Shown: in pieces, positions 44,828 through 53,900 of the stretch
Layout of the letters: every line of letters begins with the position of its first letter
How positions within the stretch are numbered: position 1 is the stretch's first letter
NCBI GenBank assembly: GCA_031553535.1
Contig: JAVBLM010000003.1
Location: 21,830 to 85,829, forward strand
Direction of reading: 5' to 3'
Source: JAIROC01 sp031553535
GTDB lineage: Bacteria > Bacteroidota > Bacteroidia > Bacteroidales > WCHB1-69
Length of the DNA stretch: 64,000 bases
The notes under the pieces: generated by a model
Told to the model about the DNA's origin: nothing
Seen by the model: the letters and a program-made list of their open reading frames with translations, nothing else
Database searches by the model: none
Program-made: the position numbers and the translations under genes

Positions 44828-45466
44828 ATGAAAAAATTATTTGTATCAATCGTTGCAATAGCAACCGTTTTAGCATTCACAAGTTGTGGTGACGACACAA
44901 CAGCACCTGACATTACTTTACCAACCGATGCATCTACCTTTATTAGTGATTTAGGAGATCAAACAGCTGCATTAGAAGGCGTAACAGCGAAAGATAAGAA
45001 AGATGGAGATGTTACTAACTCATTAACAGTATCAGGATTAGATTATGTTGGAACTGGAAGTTTAACTTATTCTGCGAAAGATAATGCTAACAACGTTGGA
45101 ACTGCACAAAGAGCAGTAACAATTAAAACTGACAAATTATTCGGAAATTATTTAGTTAAAGAAAATGGAGCAACATCAGGGTATAATGTAGAAGCTAAAA
45201 AATCAGGATCTGATATCGCAAAGTTACTTATAACTAATTTTGGAGGCGAGGGTTGGGATGCCGTTCTTCAAGGTGATGGAGCATCAACTGTTTTAACAAT
45301 TATTCCATTTGATATTCTAGCTGAGGATGGTACTACAGGAACCATAGCTGGAAAAGTAAATTATCAAAAAGGGTCTACTCAATATAATCTAATAAGTGGA
45401 GATTATAAAATTACTTGGGAAGATGGTGAAGTAGAAAGTTTCACATTAGAGTTGCTTCTGAAATAA
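44828..45466 (+). CDS. Lipoprotein with an Ig-like (DUF5011/HYR-type) domain
   Basis: 212 residues from the ATG at 44828; the frame extends upstream, but that part covers the promoter. Signal peptide with lipobox (LAFTSCG, C19). DTTAPDITLPTDASTF ... LEGVTAKDKKDGDVTNSLTVSGLDYVGTGSLTYSAKDNANNVGTAQRAVTI (about 21-105) matches the DUF5011-like pattern in which a DGD motif precedes strands. The remaining C-terminal half (LFGNYLVKENGATSGYNVEAKKSG) is beta-rich and seen in many Bacteroidota outer-membrane lipoproteins. Role unknown. A terminator follows 30 bases after the stop. Confidence 0.75.
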   Translation: MKKLFVSIVAIATVLAFTSCGDDTTAPDITLPTDASTFISDLGDQTAALEGVTAKDKKDGDVTNSLTVSGLDYVGTGSLTYSAKDNANNVGTAQRAVTIKTDKLFGNYLVKENGATSGYNVEAKKSGSDIAKLLITNFGGEGWDAVLQGDGASTVLTIIPFDILAEDGTTGTIAGKVNYQKGSTQYNLISGDYKITWEDGEVESFTLELLLK

Positions 45467-45496
45467 GTCATTCAAAAACACTCTGTAAACATAAAA

Positions 45497-45525
45497 AAAC
45501 ACCATGATTTCATGGTGTTTTTTTA
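45497..45525 (+). terminator. Rho-independent terminator
   Basis: An 11-base stem (AAACACCATGA and its complement) with a 2-base loop and a T7 run, downstream of the DUF5011-like lipoprotein. Confidence 0.88.
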
Positions 45526-45853
45526 TGTCCATAATTTATCTCACCTGGAAATAACTTTACAGAATTTAAATACGTTTAAGTTAAAAAAGTAATGAATCCT
45601 ATTTTATCCTTCTCTATGATAAAGAGAAAAACGTAATTTCAACGGGAGTAAAAATAGGCATAATACAACAAGCAGAATGCAAAAAAGGAAAACAACATTC
45701 CCCTGCCCTTTCACACTTCCATAGTATTTCGACAAGTCCAGTGACTGTTTCAGGTTCCAAAGAAAGGAAAATAAAATACATTATTGATACTGCATGGAAC
45801 TTTTTTAAAGATTTTTATCCATCCGGTATTTCCTAAAAACAGTTTATACTTTT
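45526..45853. other. Intergenic stretch with no recognised feature
   Basis: AT-rich; nothing coding, no clear hairpin. It precedes hairpin array D. Confidence 0.4.
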
Positions 45854-46147
45854 GTTTGAAGATTTCAGGAGACCCTGAAAGCATTTTACACTCTCGTTTG
45901 GAGATTTCAGGAAACCCTGAAAGCATTTTACACTCTCGTTTGGAGATTTCAGGAAACCCTGAAAACGTTTTACACTCTCGTTTGAAGATTTCAGGAAACT
46001 CTGAAAACATTTTACACTTTTGTTTGGAGATTTCAGGAAACCCTGAAAGCATTTTACACTTTTGTTTGGAGATTTCAGGAAACCCTGAAAACGTTTTACA
46101 CTCTCGTTTGAAGATTTCAGGAAAGCCTGAAAACCTTTTATACTACT
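45854..46147 (+). repeat. 42-bp hairpin repeat family, array D (seven units)
   Basis: Seven 42-base units starting at 45854, 45896, 45938, 45980, 46022, 46064 and 46106. Each has the stem TTTCAGG-AAAC-CCTGAAA (loop varies: AGAC, AAAC, AAAG) and a spacer GCATTTTACACTCTCGTTTG. Because 42 is a multiple of three, frames stay open on both strands (14-residue repeats RLEISGNPESILHS and its antisense), but no start signal, signal peptide or homologous domain supports a protein. No unique spacers. It lies between convergent genes, 3' of the lipoprotein terminator. Confidence 0.85.
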
Positions 46148-46289
46148 GCATGAAAGTTTTGGAAAAAATCCTCTGCATCTTCGATCGAAACAATAACATA
46201 AAACAAAATATTTAACCCTTAAAATAGAATAGTATGGAAATTAAACGGATTGATTTTTAACAGTAAAAAATCAATATACAGGCAGAACG

Positions 46290-46325
46290 TGTAAAAATAA
46301 ACGAGACAAGGCAGAACCTTGTCTC
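46290..46325 (-). terminator. Terminator of the PorE-like gene
   Basis: A 9-base perfect stem GAGACAAGG/CCTTGTCTC with a 5-base loop. On the minus strand it is followed by GTTTATTTTT. About 55 bases after the stop at 46379. Confidence 0.75.
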
Positions 46326-46378
46326 AACATCTATTATAGATCTTTACCCTGAAAGAGATATAATCTCTGCCGAACGGG

Positions 46379-48379
46379 TTAATTAGTCAAAATGACAAAA
46401 ACCGTCCGCCTGTTCTTTGCCCTTCCTGCTTCGGTTGCGTTATCTGCAATCGGTTTTGTATCGGCATAACCCTTGTACCTCAGTCTGGATGCTTTAATAT
46501 GATTTTCTATCAGATAATTATACACTTCTTTCGCTCTATTTTCAGACAATGCCAGATTATCTTTCCTGTTTCCGATATTATCGGTATGCCCTTGTATTTC
46601 AATGCTGACATTGGGATTGTCTTGCATAAAATCAATCAAAATATCCAAAACAAATTTAGATGCCGAAGTAAGCTCCGAAGAATTCGTTGCAAAATAAATA
46701 TCATTAATATTATATGATTCTCCCACCTGAACAGGTTTCATCTCGAAGTTATTATCAACTAACAACTGATTATTTTCAAGGATTAATTTTTTAGACTCTA
46801 TGTATTTTGTCTCATAAGCATATCCTTGCTGCTTTACCGTCAATAAATAATCGTCACCCGTATTCCTGATAATAGCAGCATATCTACCCGTATTGTCATT
46901 TATCTCAATCGATTCTATTTGTTTTGTATGAATATTCTTTAATTCTACGGTTGTTTTATTTTCTTTATCTACATTCTCCACTTTCCCTTTAATCAACAGC
47001 ACCTTCTGGGGCCGTGCTTCCGGATATAAATCAAACTCACAAATATCAAAGTTCCCAGAAAGACGATTTGTGCCAAAATAAGCTTTATCTCCCAGGGTAT
47101 TGACAAACAAACCAACATCATCTCTCTCCGAATTGATCGGATACCCTATATTAACCGGCTTTGACCATGTCCCTTTTTCAGACAGGCGTGATACATAAAT
47201 ATCAAATCCCCCTATGCCGGTAAAACCTTTGGATGAATAATACAACGTTTTATTATCACTGTGTATAAAAGGCGACTTTTCATCCTTGTCGGTATTAACT
47301 ACATTCCCTATGTTCTCTGCTTTTTTCCAGTTGCCATTAACATCTCTGGTCGAATAATAGATATCATATCCTCCAAATCCTCCCGGACGGTCACTAACAA
47401 AAAATAATGTTTTCCCATCCGAACTTATACTTGCCTGCGACTCCCAAGTGTCTTCCCGGTTGATTGCCTTGCCCATATTCTGAATATTACTCCACTGCCC
47501 GTCCTTATATTCCGAAAAGTACAGGTCACAGTTATAATAATTTTCCAAATCACTTTTGACAACATCCGCACAACGTGTAAATACCATATACTTATTATCT
47601 AAAGTGATTGTAGGAGACCCTTCGTTATCCGTCATATTAAAAGGAGGGGAAGGCATAGGCGTCCCTACCGAAAACGAACCATCCGGTTGGCGGGAACTCA
47701 CCGTAAATACTTCCTTGATCTCCGTTTTTTTTGAACCGTATTGTTGAGTAGTAATTATTTTTCTCCTTGTATAAAACATATAATCGTCATCGGGGGATAT
47801 CGTTCCCAGATATTCATCTTCTGCGGTAGACATACCTTTAACAGGAGTAGGATCATAAGGTACCGGATTGCTATACAGCTTTTCGTAAGCAATGGAATAC
47901 TCCAAAAACCATTCTGCTTCTTCCTGTTGATTTGGAATTTTTATTTTATCAGGATTTTCCAAGAATGCTTCCAGATATTGAACCGCTTTTCCATATTGCC
48001 CTATAGAATAATATAATTTTCCCAAATGTATATATGCCTGTACATTATATTGAGGACAGATTTCAACTACTTTTTCAAAGTAATCAATTGCAGTCTGATA
48101 AAGATTGTCTTTTTTTTCTACGGATTGTTCCAGCCTGCGTATCGCATGCATTCCTAATTGAAAATACGGGACTGCCCAATCCTCTTGTTCGGCAACACTT
48201 TGCTTATAGAGCGCTACTGCCTTGTCGTTTTCTCCCTTGCTTTGAGCAGCACGTCCCTGATTGTATAGTTTTTCTGCTTTCTTACTCAGCTCTACATCAC
48301 AAGGATATTTGCCTTGCCCTTTCAGCGGAAAAGCAATTACAGTAAAAAAAACAATTATAAAGAATATACCTTTCTTCAT
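46379..48379 (-). CDS. TPR / beta-propeller / CRD / OmpA-domain protein (PorE-like T9SS component candidate)
   Basis: 666 residues. Signal peptide MKKGIFFIIVFFTVIAFPLKGQ. Order of domains: TPR (about 30-165: AEKLYNQGRAAQSKGENDKAVALYKQSV, AYIHLGKLYYSIGQYGKAVQYLEAF); PD40 propeller (about 185-450: DEYLGTISPDDDYMFYTRRK, SQASISSDGKTLFFVSDRPGGFGGYDIY, SPFIHSDNKTLYYSSKG); a carboxypeptidase-regulatory-like domain (about 460-530); and a C-terminal OmpA peptidoglycan-binding domain (IEIQGHTDNIGNRKDNLALSENRAKEVYNYLI, GYADTKPIADN). This order and length match P. gingivalis PorE (PG1058), which anchors the T9SS to peptidoglycan. Other OmpA/PD40 paralogues exist, so orthology is likely but unproven. No lipobox is seen, unlike PorE. 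Confidence 0.8.
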   Translation of the reverse strand: MKKGIFFIIVFFTVIAFPLKGQGKYPCDVELSKKAEKLYNQGRAAQSKGENDKAVALYKQSVAEQEDWAVPYFQLGMHAIRRLEQSVEKKDNLYQTAIDYFEKVVEICPQYNVQAYIHLGKLYYSIGQYGKAVQYLEAFLENPDKIKIPNQQEEAEWFLEYSIAYEKLYSNPVPYDPTPVKGMSTAEDEYLGTISPDDDYMFYTRRKIITTQQYGSKKTEIKEVFTVSSRQPDGSFSVGTPMPSPPFNMTDNEGSPTITLDNKYMVFTRCADVVKSDLENYYNCDLYFSEYKDGQWSNIQNMGKAINREDTWESQASISSDGKTLFFVSDRPGGFGGYDIYYSTRDVNGNWKKAENIGNVVNTDKDEKSPFIHSDNKTLYYSSKGFTGIGGFDIYVSRLSEKGTWSKPVNIGYPINSERDDVGLFVNTLGDKAYFGTNRLSGNFDICEFDLYPEARPQKVLLIKGKVENVDKENKTTVELKNIHTKQIESIEINDNTGRYAAIIRNTGDDYLLTVKQQGYAYETKYIESKKLILENNQLLVDNNFEMKPVQVGESYNINDIYFATNSSELTSASKFVLDILIDFMQDNPNVSIEIQGHTDNIGNRKDNLALSENRAKEVYNYLIENHIKASRLRYKGYADTKPIADNATEAGRAKNRRTVFVILTN

Positions 48380-48529
48380 ATTACTTACTTTTTATAAATA
48401 TTTTTACCATTAATAAGTACTCATGCTCCCGCTTCGTTCTGGCGAAAGGAGGAATTATCTCAACTAAAGTTTCGATACTCTCACATGGTTCACCTTCGGG
48501 TGCTTTTATATTTGTTTAGCGCGTAATTA
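48380..48529. other. Short gap between two minus-strand genes
   Basis: Contains CACATGGTTCACCTTCGGGT-type degraded repeat text and no gene. No terminator hairpin with a T run is seen. Confidence 0.3.
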
Positions 48530-48952
48530 TTAATTGTATACATGCAACGTTATCTCATCTATCAATCTTGACTGATAAGATTGTAAAAAAATATCGGCTT
48601 TACTGTCACTCATAGGATAACCATTCAAAATATTAAATGTGGAACCACATGCCTCACATTTTAATTGCAATGTACCCGGGTCGAAAATAACATATCCATC
48701 ATCGTCCCAGTCATAAGGACAGGCTCTATCGTAAACACAAAAGTTGTTCATATCCAAACGGTATGCAACAACACCGCTGATTCCTCCTGTAAAATATTCA
48801 TACCCGCCAACATGAATCAAATTAGTAGAATAAACAGGTACCGTAAAATTAACTTTTGTATATGGTATGGTATTGACACCTCCGCCACATGAAGCAAATA
48901 ATAAAAAAACAACAATAAACAAACAGCTAATTGCTTTTGATAAATACCTCAT
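48530..48952 (-). CDS. Lipoprotein with a degenerate Rieske-like fold
   Basis: 140 residues. Lipobox FASCGGG (C22). The core is VAYRLDMNNFCVYDRACPYDWDDDGYVIFDPGTLQLKCEACGSTFNILNGYPMS, reminiscent of a Rieske domain (two cysteine-containing loops, then a C-terminal strand pattern DIFLQSYQSRLIDEITLHVYN). The ligand histidines are missing: CPYD replaces CxH, and CEACGSTF lacks the CxxCH histidine. Related small lipoproteins are common in Bacteroidales. It may retain the fold without the cluster, or bind another metal through the four cysteines. The family assignment is tentative. Confidence 0.6.
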   Translation of the reverse strand: MRYLSKAISCLFIVVFLLFASCGGGVNTIPYTKVNFTVPVYSTNLIHVGGYEYFTGGISGVVAYRLDMNNFCVYDRACPYDWDDDGYVIFDPGTLQLKCEACGSTFNILNGYPMSDSKADIFLQSYQSRLIDEITLHVYN

Positions 48953-49504
48953 ATAATATTATCTATTTTAAAGAATAAAACGGGAAAAATGAAAAGAAAT
49001 TGTTTTTAAATACAATGAGACAATTTTATTCTATGAAGTTATCAAAAGCTAACCCAGGAAATTACTTCACTACGTTTCAATGCTACACTTCGTGACTCAG
49101 ATGTTTCGTCCTTATCAATGTCAGGGATTAACTTTGTTGAACTTGCAAGCTCGGTTATCTCCTTAAAAACGGGGATACTGAAACAAGTTACCAATGACAG
49201 AGGTCATAACTGGCTCTGAACCAGCATATTGCCGTCATGCTGAACTTGTTTCAGCATCCCCTCCCTTGTGAGGATGACGCACTTCCGTCATCTTCGAGGA
49301 GTGAAGAACAAGCGACGTGGCAACCGAACTTGCAAGTTCAACAAAGTTAATCCCTGACAAAAGAGCGATTCTTTTTAATGATTGTCATATTAACATACGG
49401 CAAAATAATGCGGAAATCCTTTTACCCACTTCCTTTACTTATTCCTTTTAATACATCTTGAAATGAAAAGTTTGTCCTTTTTGTCATTCTATTACTTTGT
49501 AAAA
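48953..49504. repeat. Repeat-rich intergenic region, left part
   Basis: No gene. Contains GAAGTTATCAAAAGCTAA at 49035-49052 (inverted partner at 50005-50025), the TTAACTTTGTTGA unit at 49128-49156, and its inverted copy at 49322-49350, next to TCCCTGACAAAAGAGCGATT, itself the complement of text near 49850. It appears built from nested copies of dispersed repeats. Confidence 0.6.
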
Positions 49505-49699
49505 ACCGTCCGGACGTCCGGAAACAAGCAAAGTACTTACTTTGAAGGTTTCCGACCTTCCGGAAACCCTCAAAGTGAATGCTGGGATGCTTTCCGACTC
49601 TTCGGAAACTCCCAAAGTAAATGCCGGGATACTTTCCGACTCTTCGGAAACCTCCAAAGCGAATGCCGGGATATTTTCCGAACAGCCGGACATTATTGA
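49505..49699 (-). repeat. 42-bp hairpin repeat family, array E (about 4.5 units)
   Basis: Units start at 49505, 49547, 49589, 49631 and 49673 (partial). The stem is TTTCCGA-CTCT-TCGGAAA in the best units and CCGGAC-GTCCGG in the first. Read on the minus strand, the 24-base spacer has the same plan as arrays D and F (G-ATN...CTTTGGGAG), so it belongs to the family in reverse orientation. Confidence 0.75.
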
Positions 49700-49839
49700 C
49701 ACCAGAATGCAACATGCTATATGCAGCGTACAGAAACAAAAATGTTGTCATTGGCAGAAGTGAGGCACGAGCGATGTAGCAACCATCATACTAAGTATCC
49801 AATAATAAACAACCAAACAGTGGGAAATAACAGTAACTG

Positions 49840-50025
49840 AAAAGAAAAATCGCTCTTTTGTTGGGGATTGCCACGTCGTTCGTGCCTCACTCCTCGCAAT
49901 GACGGTAACATGTTGGTTAAAAGCGTCATTGCGAGAAACGAAGCACCTGAGCCACGAAGTGTAGCGAACCTGCGAGTTTAACGAAGTTAGTCTCTATTCA
50001 TTTTATATCAACTTTTGACAACTTC
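49840..50025. repeat. MITE-like palindromic element, copy 2
   Basis: Core CTCGCAATGAC (49893-49903) and GTCATTGCGAG (49925-49935) around a 21-base loop nearly identical to copy 1 at 8.4 kb; preceded by AAAAATCGCTCTTTTGT as in copy 1 and followed by the arm ATATCAACTTTTGACAACTTC (50005-50025), which in copy 1 lies on the other side. Confidence 0.6.
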
Positions 50026-50108
50026 TATTATTATTTACATTATCTGCATGTAATAAAGCAATAAAAACAACGTATGTTATATAAGATAGAATTGTAAAAA
50101 ATCAAAAT

Positions 50109-50876
50109 ATGGCTTCAAATAAAAAGATCGGAATTATGGGGGCTATGCCCGAAGAAATAAATGGTATTATCGACCTTCTCAATTCAAGAAAACACGAAAC
50201 GATTGGAATGAGAGATTATTTTTCAGGAAAGGTCAATGATATAGAAACAACAGTTGTATTCTCCAGATGGGGAAAAGTAGCAGCTGCAGCAACGGCAGCA
50301 ACACTAATCCTTGAGTTCGGAGTAACTGAAATCATTTTCACCGGAGTTGCAGGTGCCATTAGTTCTCAGTTGAATATCGGAGATATCGTCCTAGGAAAAC
50401 GATTAATACAACACGATATGGATCCGCGTCCTATGATGAAACAATATGAGGTCCCATTGTTAAACAAAACATTTCTTGAAACAAATAACCTCCAGATAGA
50501 GATTGCCACTAAAGCTATTGAACAATTATTAGAAAACAAAAACCTTCATCATACTATTCCCTCTAATGTTCTTTCTGCATTTAACATTACTCATCCCAAA
50601 TTAATTGTAGGGGATATTGCTAGTGGGGATCAGTTTTTCGCCAATAATGAACAAAAAATACATTTGCAAAAACAATTGCCTTCTATCCTTTGTGTTGAAA
50701 TGGAAGGGGCTGCGGTTGCCCAAATATGCTTTGAGTATCAAATTCCTTTTACCATTATCAGGACTATTTCCGACACTGCAGATGATAAATCCCATATAGA
50801 TTTCCCTTCTTTCATACAAGAAATTTCAAGTATCTATTCCTCTCAAATTATTAAGTATATATACGAACAATTTTAA
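50109..50876 (+). CDS. mtnN: 5'-methylthioadenosine/S-adenosylhomocysteine nucleosidase
   Basis: 255 residues. It hydrolyses MTA and SAH to adenine plus the thioribose product in methyl-cycle salvage. IGIMGAMPEEINGIIDLL is the family N-terminus. GMRDYFSGKVNDIETTVVFSRWGKVAAAATAATLILEFGV, VAGAISSQLNIGDIVLGKRLIQHDMD and GDIASGDQFF follow. The substrate-binding MEGAAVAQICFEYQIPFTIIRTISDTADD contains the catalytic aspartate (SDTAD). About 25 residues longer than E. coli MTAN. Preceded by a repeat region and convergent with the giant surface-protein gene. Confidence 0.93.
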   Translation: MASNKKIGIMGAMPEEINGIIDLLNSRKHETIGMRDYFSGKVNDIETTVVFSRWGKVAAAATAATLILEFGVTEIIFTGVAGAISSQLNIGDIVLGKRLIQHDMDPRPMMKQYEVPLLNKTFLETNNLQIEIATKAIEQLLENKNLHHTIPSNVLSAFNITHPKLIVGDIASGDQFFANNEQKIHLQKQLPSILCVEMEGAAVAQICFEYQIPFTIIRTISDTADDKSHIDFPSFIQEISSIYSSQIIKYIYEQF

Positions 50877-50899
50877 CAAAAAATAAAAAAGAAGCAAAA

Positions 50900-50932
50900 A
50901 ATAAAAAAGGCTGCCGGGGAGGCAGCCACAAT
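50900..50932 (-). terminator. Terminator of the giant T9SS gene
   Basis: GGCTGCC-GGGGA-GGCAGCC stem-loop (50909-50927), followed on the minus strand by TTTTTTATTTTTTG. It may also slow transcription from mtnN. Confidence 0.85.
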
Positions 50933-50951
50933 GTGAATTATGAAAAAGATT

Positions 50952-53900
50952 TTATCGTATAATACTCATCCGTTTAACGATTCGTTGGCCTTTGTATTCC
51001 ATGGAATACATATAGATCCCTGTTACTAATGTAGAAGTATTGACCTCTATCGTATTTGTTCCTCCTTCCGATTGTACGGCTTTGTTGTACAATAGCTGAC
51101 CGTTTAGACTATGGATACGGAAGGCAACCTCGCCCGATTGAGGAATGATATACTCTATTATCGTATTGTTATTAGCCGGGTTGGGTATATTTTGCTTCAA
51201 GGTAAATATGCCGGATTTGTCCACTCTGATCCCTACATCCCCATCTACTGCTTCACGTTTCAACAACAAGGTGTCATTTACCGGATAATTGTCCTTACTG
51301 TTTATAAATACGCTGATAGCATACTCTGTCGCATCAGGAACAGTATATTCAGCGTCAAATACGTACAGGATACTGTCTAAAACGCCAATTTTTGATACAA
51401 TCTCCCTGTAGCTTACCACTTCATTACCATTTACCTCGATCAAAGCATTGATAATTATATCGGTGTAATCTTTCACGTCACTCAGGTTTTTCAAGTAGAC
51501 TGCGATTTCGTTGCTTCTACCCACTGTATCTGTTTCTCCTTGCTGCGGTTTAACAAACCGGGTCAGGGCAAGGTCGTCCATATCTACGCATTCCGTGACA
51601 GAAGTACTGCTGTTTACCAAAGCCGAATCACATCCCATATACCCTGTTATTTGTACCTGGTATTGCGCATCGGCAGGAATGATATACCCATCGAAGAGGA
51701 TATCTGTAGAATCTCCCGGATTCAAACTTCCTGCCGACTTTGTAAGAGTTTGCTGGGAAGACGCCATTACATTCAACCGTAATTCAATTCCGGGGATTGC
51801 CAGATTACCCGTATTCTTTACCGTCACTTTTTGCTGCACCGGGTCTCCCTTTGCCAGACAATCCGTTGTCCCTCCTGATATAGGCTTAGCTGTTACGGAT
51901 ATTGCAGGACGGATATCCAATGGAATGTTTGCCGTATCATTCCATGGATTATTATCAACAGGAACAGTCAGGTAGGCTCTGATATTACCTGTACCCGGCA
52001 CCAGATCAATACCGGAGGATATTAAAATCGTATCCGAGCTACTTCCACGCATGATGCCTTGAAGAGGGTGATCAAATGTAGGATAACCGGGAACATCCAC
52101 TACCAGACTTGACGAATAAAGCGATAAGTCGATAGCCTGATTCATTGTTGTACTCAATACAATCTTCAACTCTTTATGTTTTAAACTGCAAGCTGTTATG
52201 TTGGGGGTTATAATGACATCCGATACTTCCAGATCCTGGTTGGAGGTGATAAGAATACGGTCGATATATTGCACGGATTGTGCATCCATTCCATTCATCG
52301 ACTCAAACTGGATGAAAACACATTGATTTCCTGTGTATGGGCTTAAATCCACAAGATACTGGTTCCAGCCATTTACACTGCCTTTTCGGAGTAATGATAA
52401 CGCCGTAGTGGAATTTCCATCAGCAACAACATTCACATTCGTATAGGAATCATCCAGGGCAGAGGCTGCCGTATCGTGATAATACCAGAATATCAATCTT
52501 GGGTTGACAGCTCCGAACAAGTCAAGTTGACGGGTGCTCAACCGTGCCATAGACCCGTGAGTACCGCCATAACGAAGCATTCCGGCGCCATAAACTGCTT
52601 TTACCCGGGAGTTTGTATCGGGGCAATGTTCCCAAATATGCCCTCCTATAATAGGCAGAGACACAAATTCGGCAGGCAGGGCGGCATTGCTGAAGTCCTC
52701 ATCCACCGGCAAACCAACCTTGCCCGATGTGTACGTACACGCAAGCGTATCATCACATATAAAATTATCAAGAACACTTGTCACCCATGCTTTAATGGTA
52801 TATTTTCCGGCATATACAGGCATGGCAGGAATTAATTCAATGACTTTGGATGCCCCGGACAATAGCTCGCCTGTATTTAGAGTTAGATTTCCTTTATAGG
52901 TTGTCCGTCGTGAGTCGGTGATTTCATATCCTATGGTAATGCTGTCTTTGGTAAAGTCATAATCGTTTTCTCCCAGATTCGATAACCTGATTTTTACCGG
53001 CTTGTGAGCATCCATACATACTTCACTCTCTGTATTTACCGGGGACAGTAAATCGTAAATAGCTAAATTGTTGCTGACCTCATACTGCTCATAACCGAAT
53101 TTTGTTATTCTTACATATCCATTTCCGGAGGTATCGGGGTTTGCAACAAAGCCTGCTTGACTTGCATCCGCACTTGTCCCGTTTATTACTCCGCCGATGT
53201 AGCCTGAACCACCGCCACCACCGGTAAAGGTCTCACCCGTACAGCCGCCGTACCAGCCGCCGCCACCGCCGCCGGAATAGTAATTTTGTGTCATTCCACC
53301 TTGTCCAAAACCAGTGCCGAAATCACTATTATGACATGCTCCAATAGCATTTTGTGTTCCGCCAGCACCAGCCGACCTACTCATATATTGTGTGTTGGAT
53401 GCCGGTTGAATGCCATTCATACCACCACCGTCACCACCGATAGACTGGTCTCCACCGCCACCGCCGCCACCGGCTACGATCATTACGGCTAACCTGTTTT
53501 TATCCAACGAGCTCAGGAGGCCTGTTGCCGTAGCAATATGCGTTGCTCCACCGCCGCTGCCACCTTTATGTCCGCCCCTTGTATTTCCGTCACCACCGCC
53601 ATTATACCCACCAGGCGAGGTAGCGTTCCGGAGCCCATCTGCTCCCCTGCCGCCGACTGCGATATAAAATGTAGTGGTTGAGTCAAGTGTAATCGTTCCA
53701 ACAGAATATCCGCCGGTTCCCCCTTTGATTCTATCTTGAGAGAGTGTTCCGGAGTTATAATTTCCCAGGCCGCCATTAGCGCCCCAGACTTCCAGCAGGT
53801 AAGTTCCCTCATCAAGTGTTACTGCCTGTATTCCTCCTGTGTGTGGATAATCAATACCGTTGTCGATTATGCTGCTACCAAACGCTATAGTGGTAGAATC

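Noticed and set aside
45854..46147. CRISPR array
   Set aside because: Units are contiguous and nearly identical over all 42 bases with no unique spacers, and no cas genes are present in the window.
45784..46215. 143-residue frame made of 14-residue repeats, and its antisense partner (45750-46052)
   Set aside because: Both are translations of the 42-base hairpin array; the period is a multiple of three so frames stay open. No signal peptide, promoter box or conserved domain supports a protein.
49422..49763. Four frames of 72-109 residues around 49.5 kb
   Set aside because: Translations of hairpin array E on both strands; no start signals or homology.
53410..53667. Proline-rich 85-residue frame opposite the giant gene
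   Set aside because: It is the complement of glycine codons in glycine-rich domain 2.
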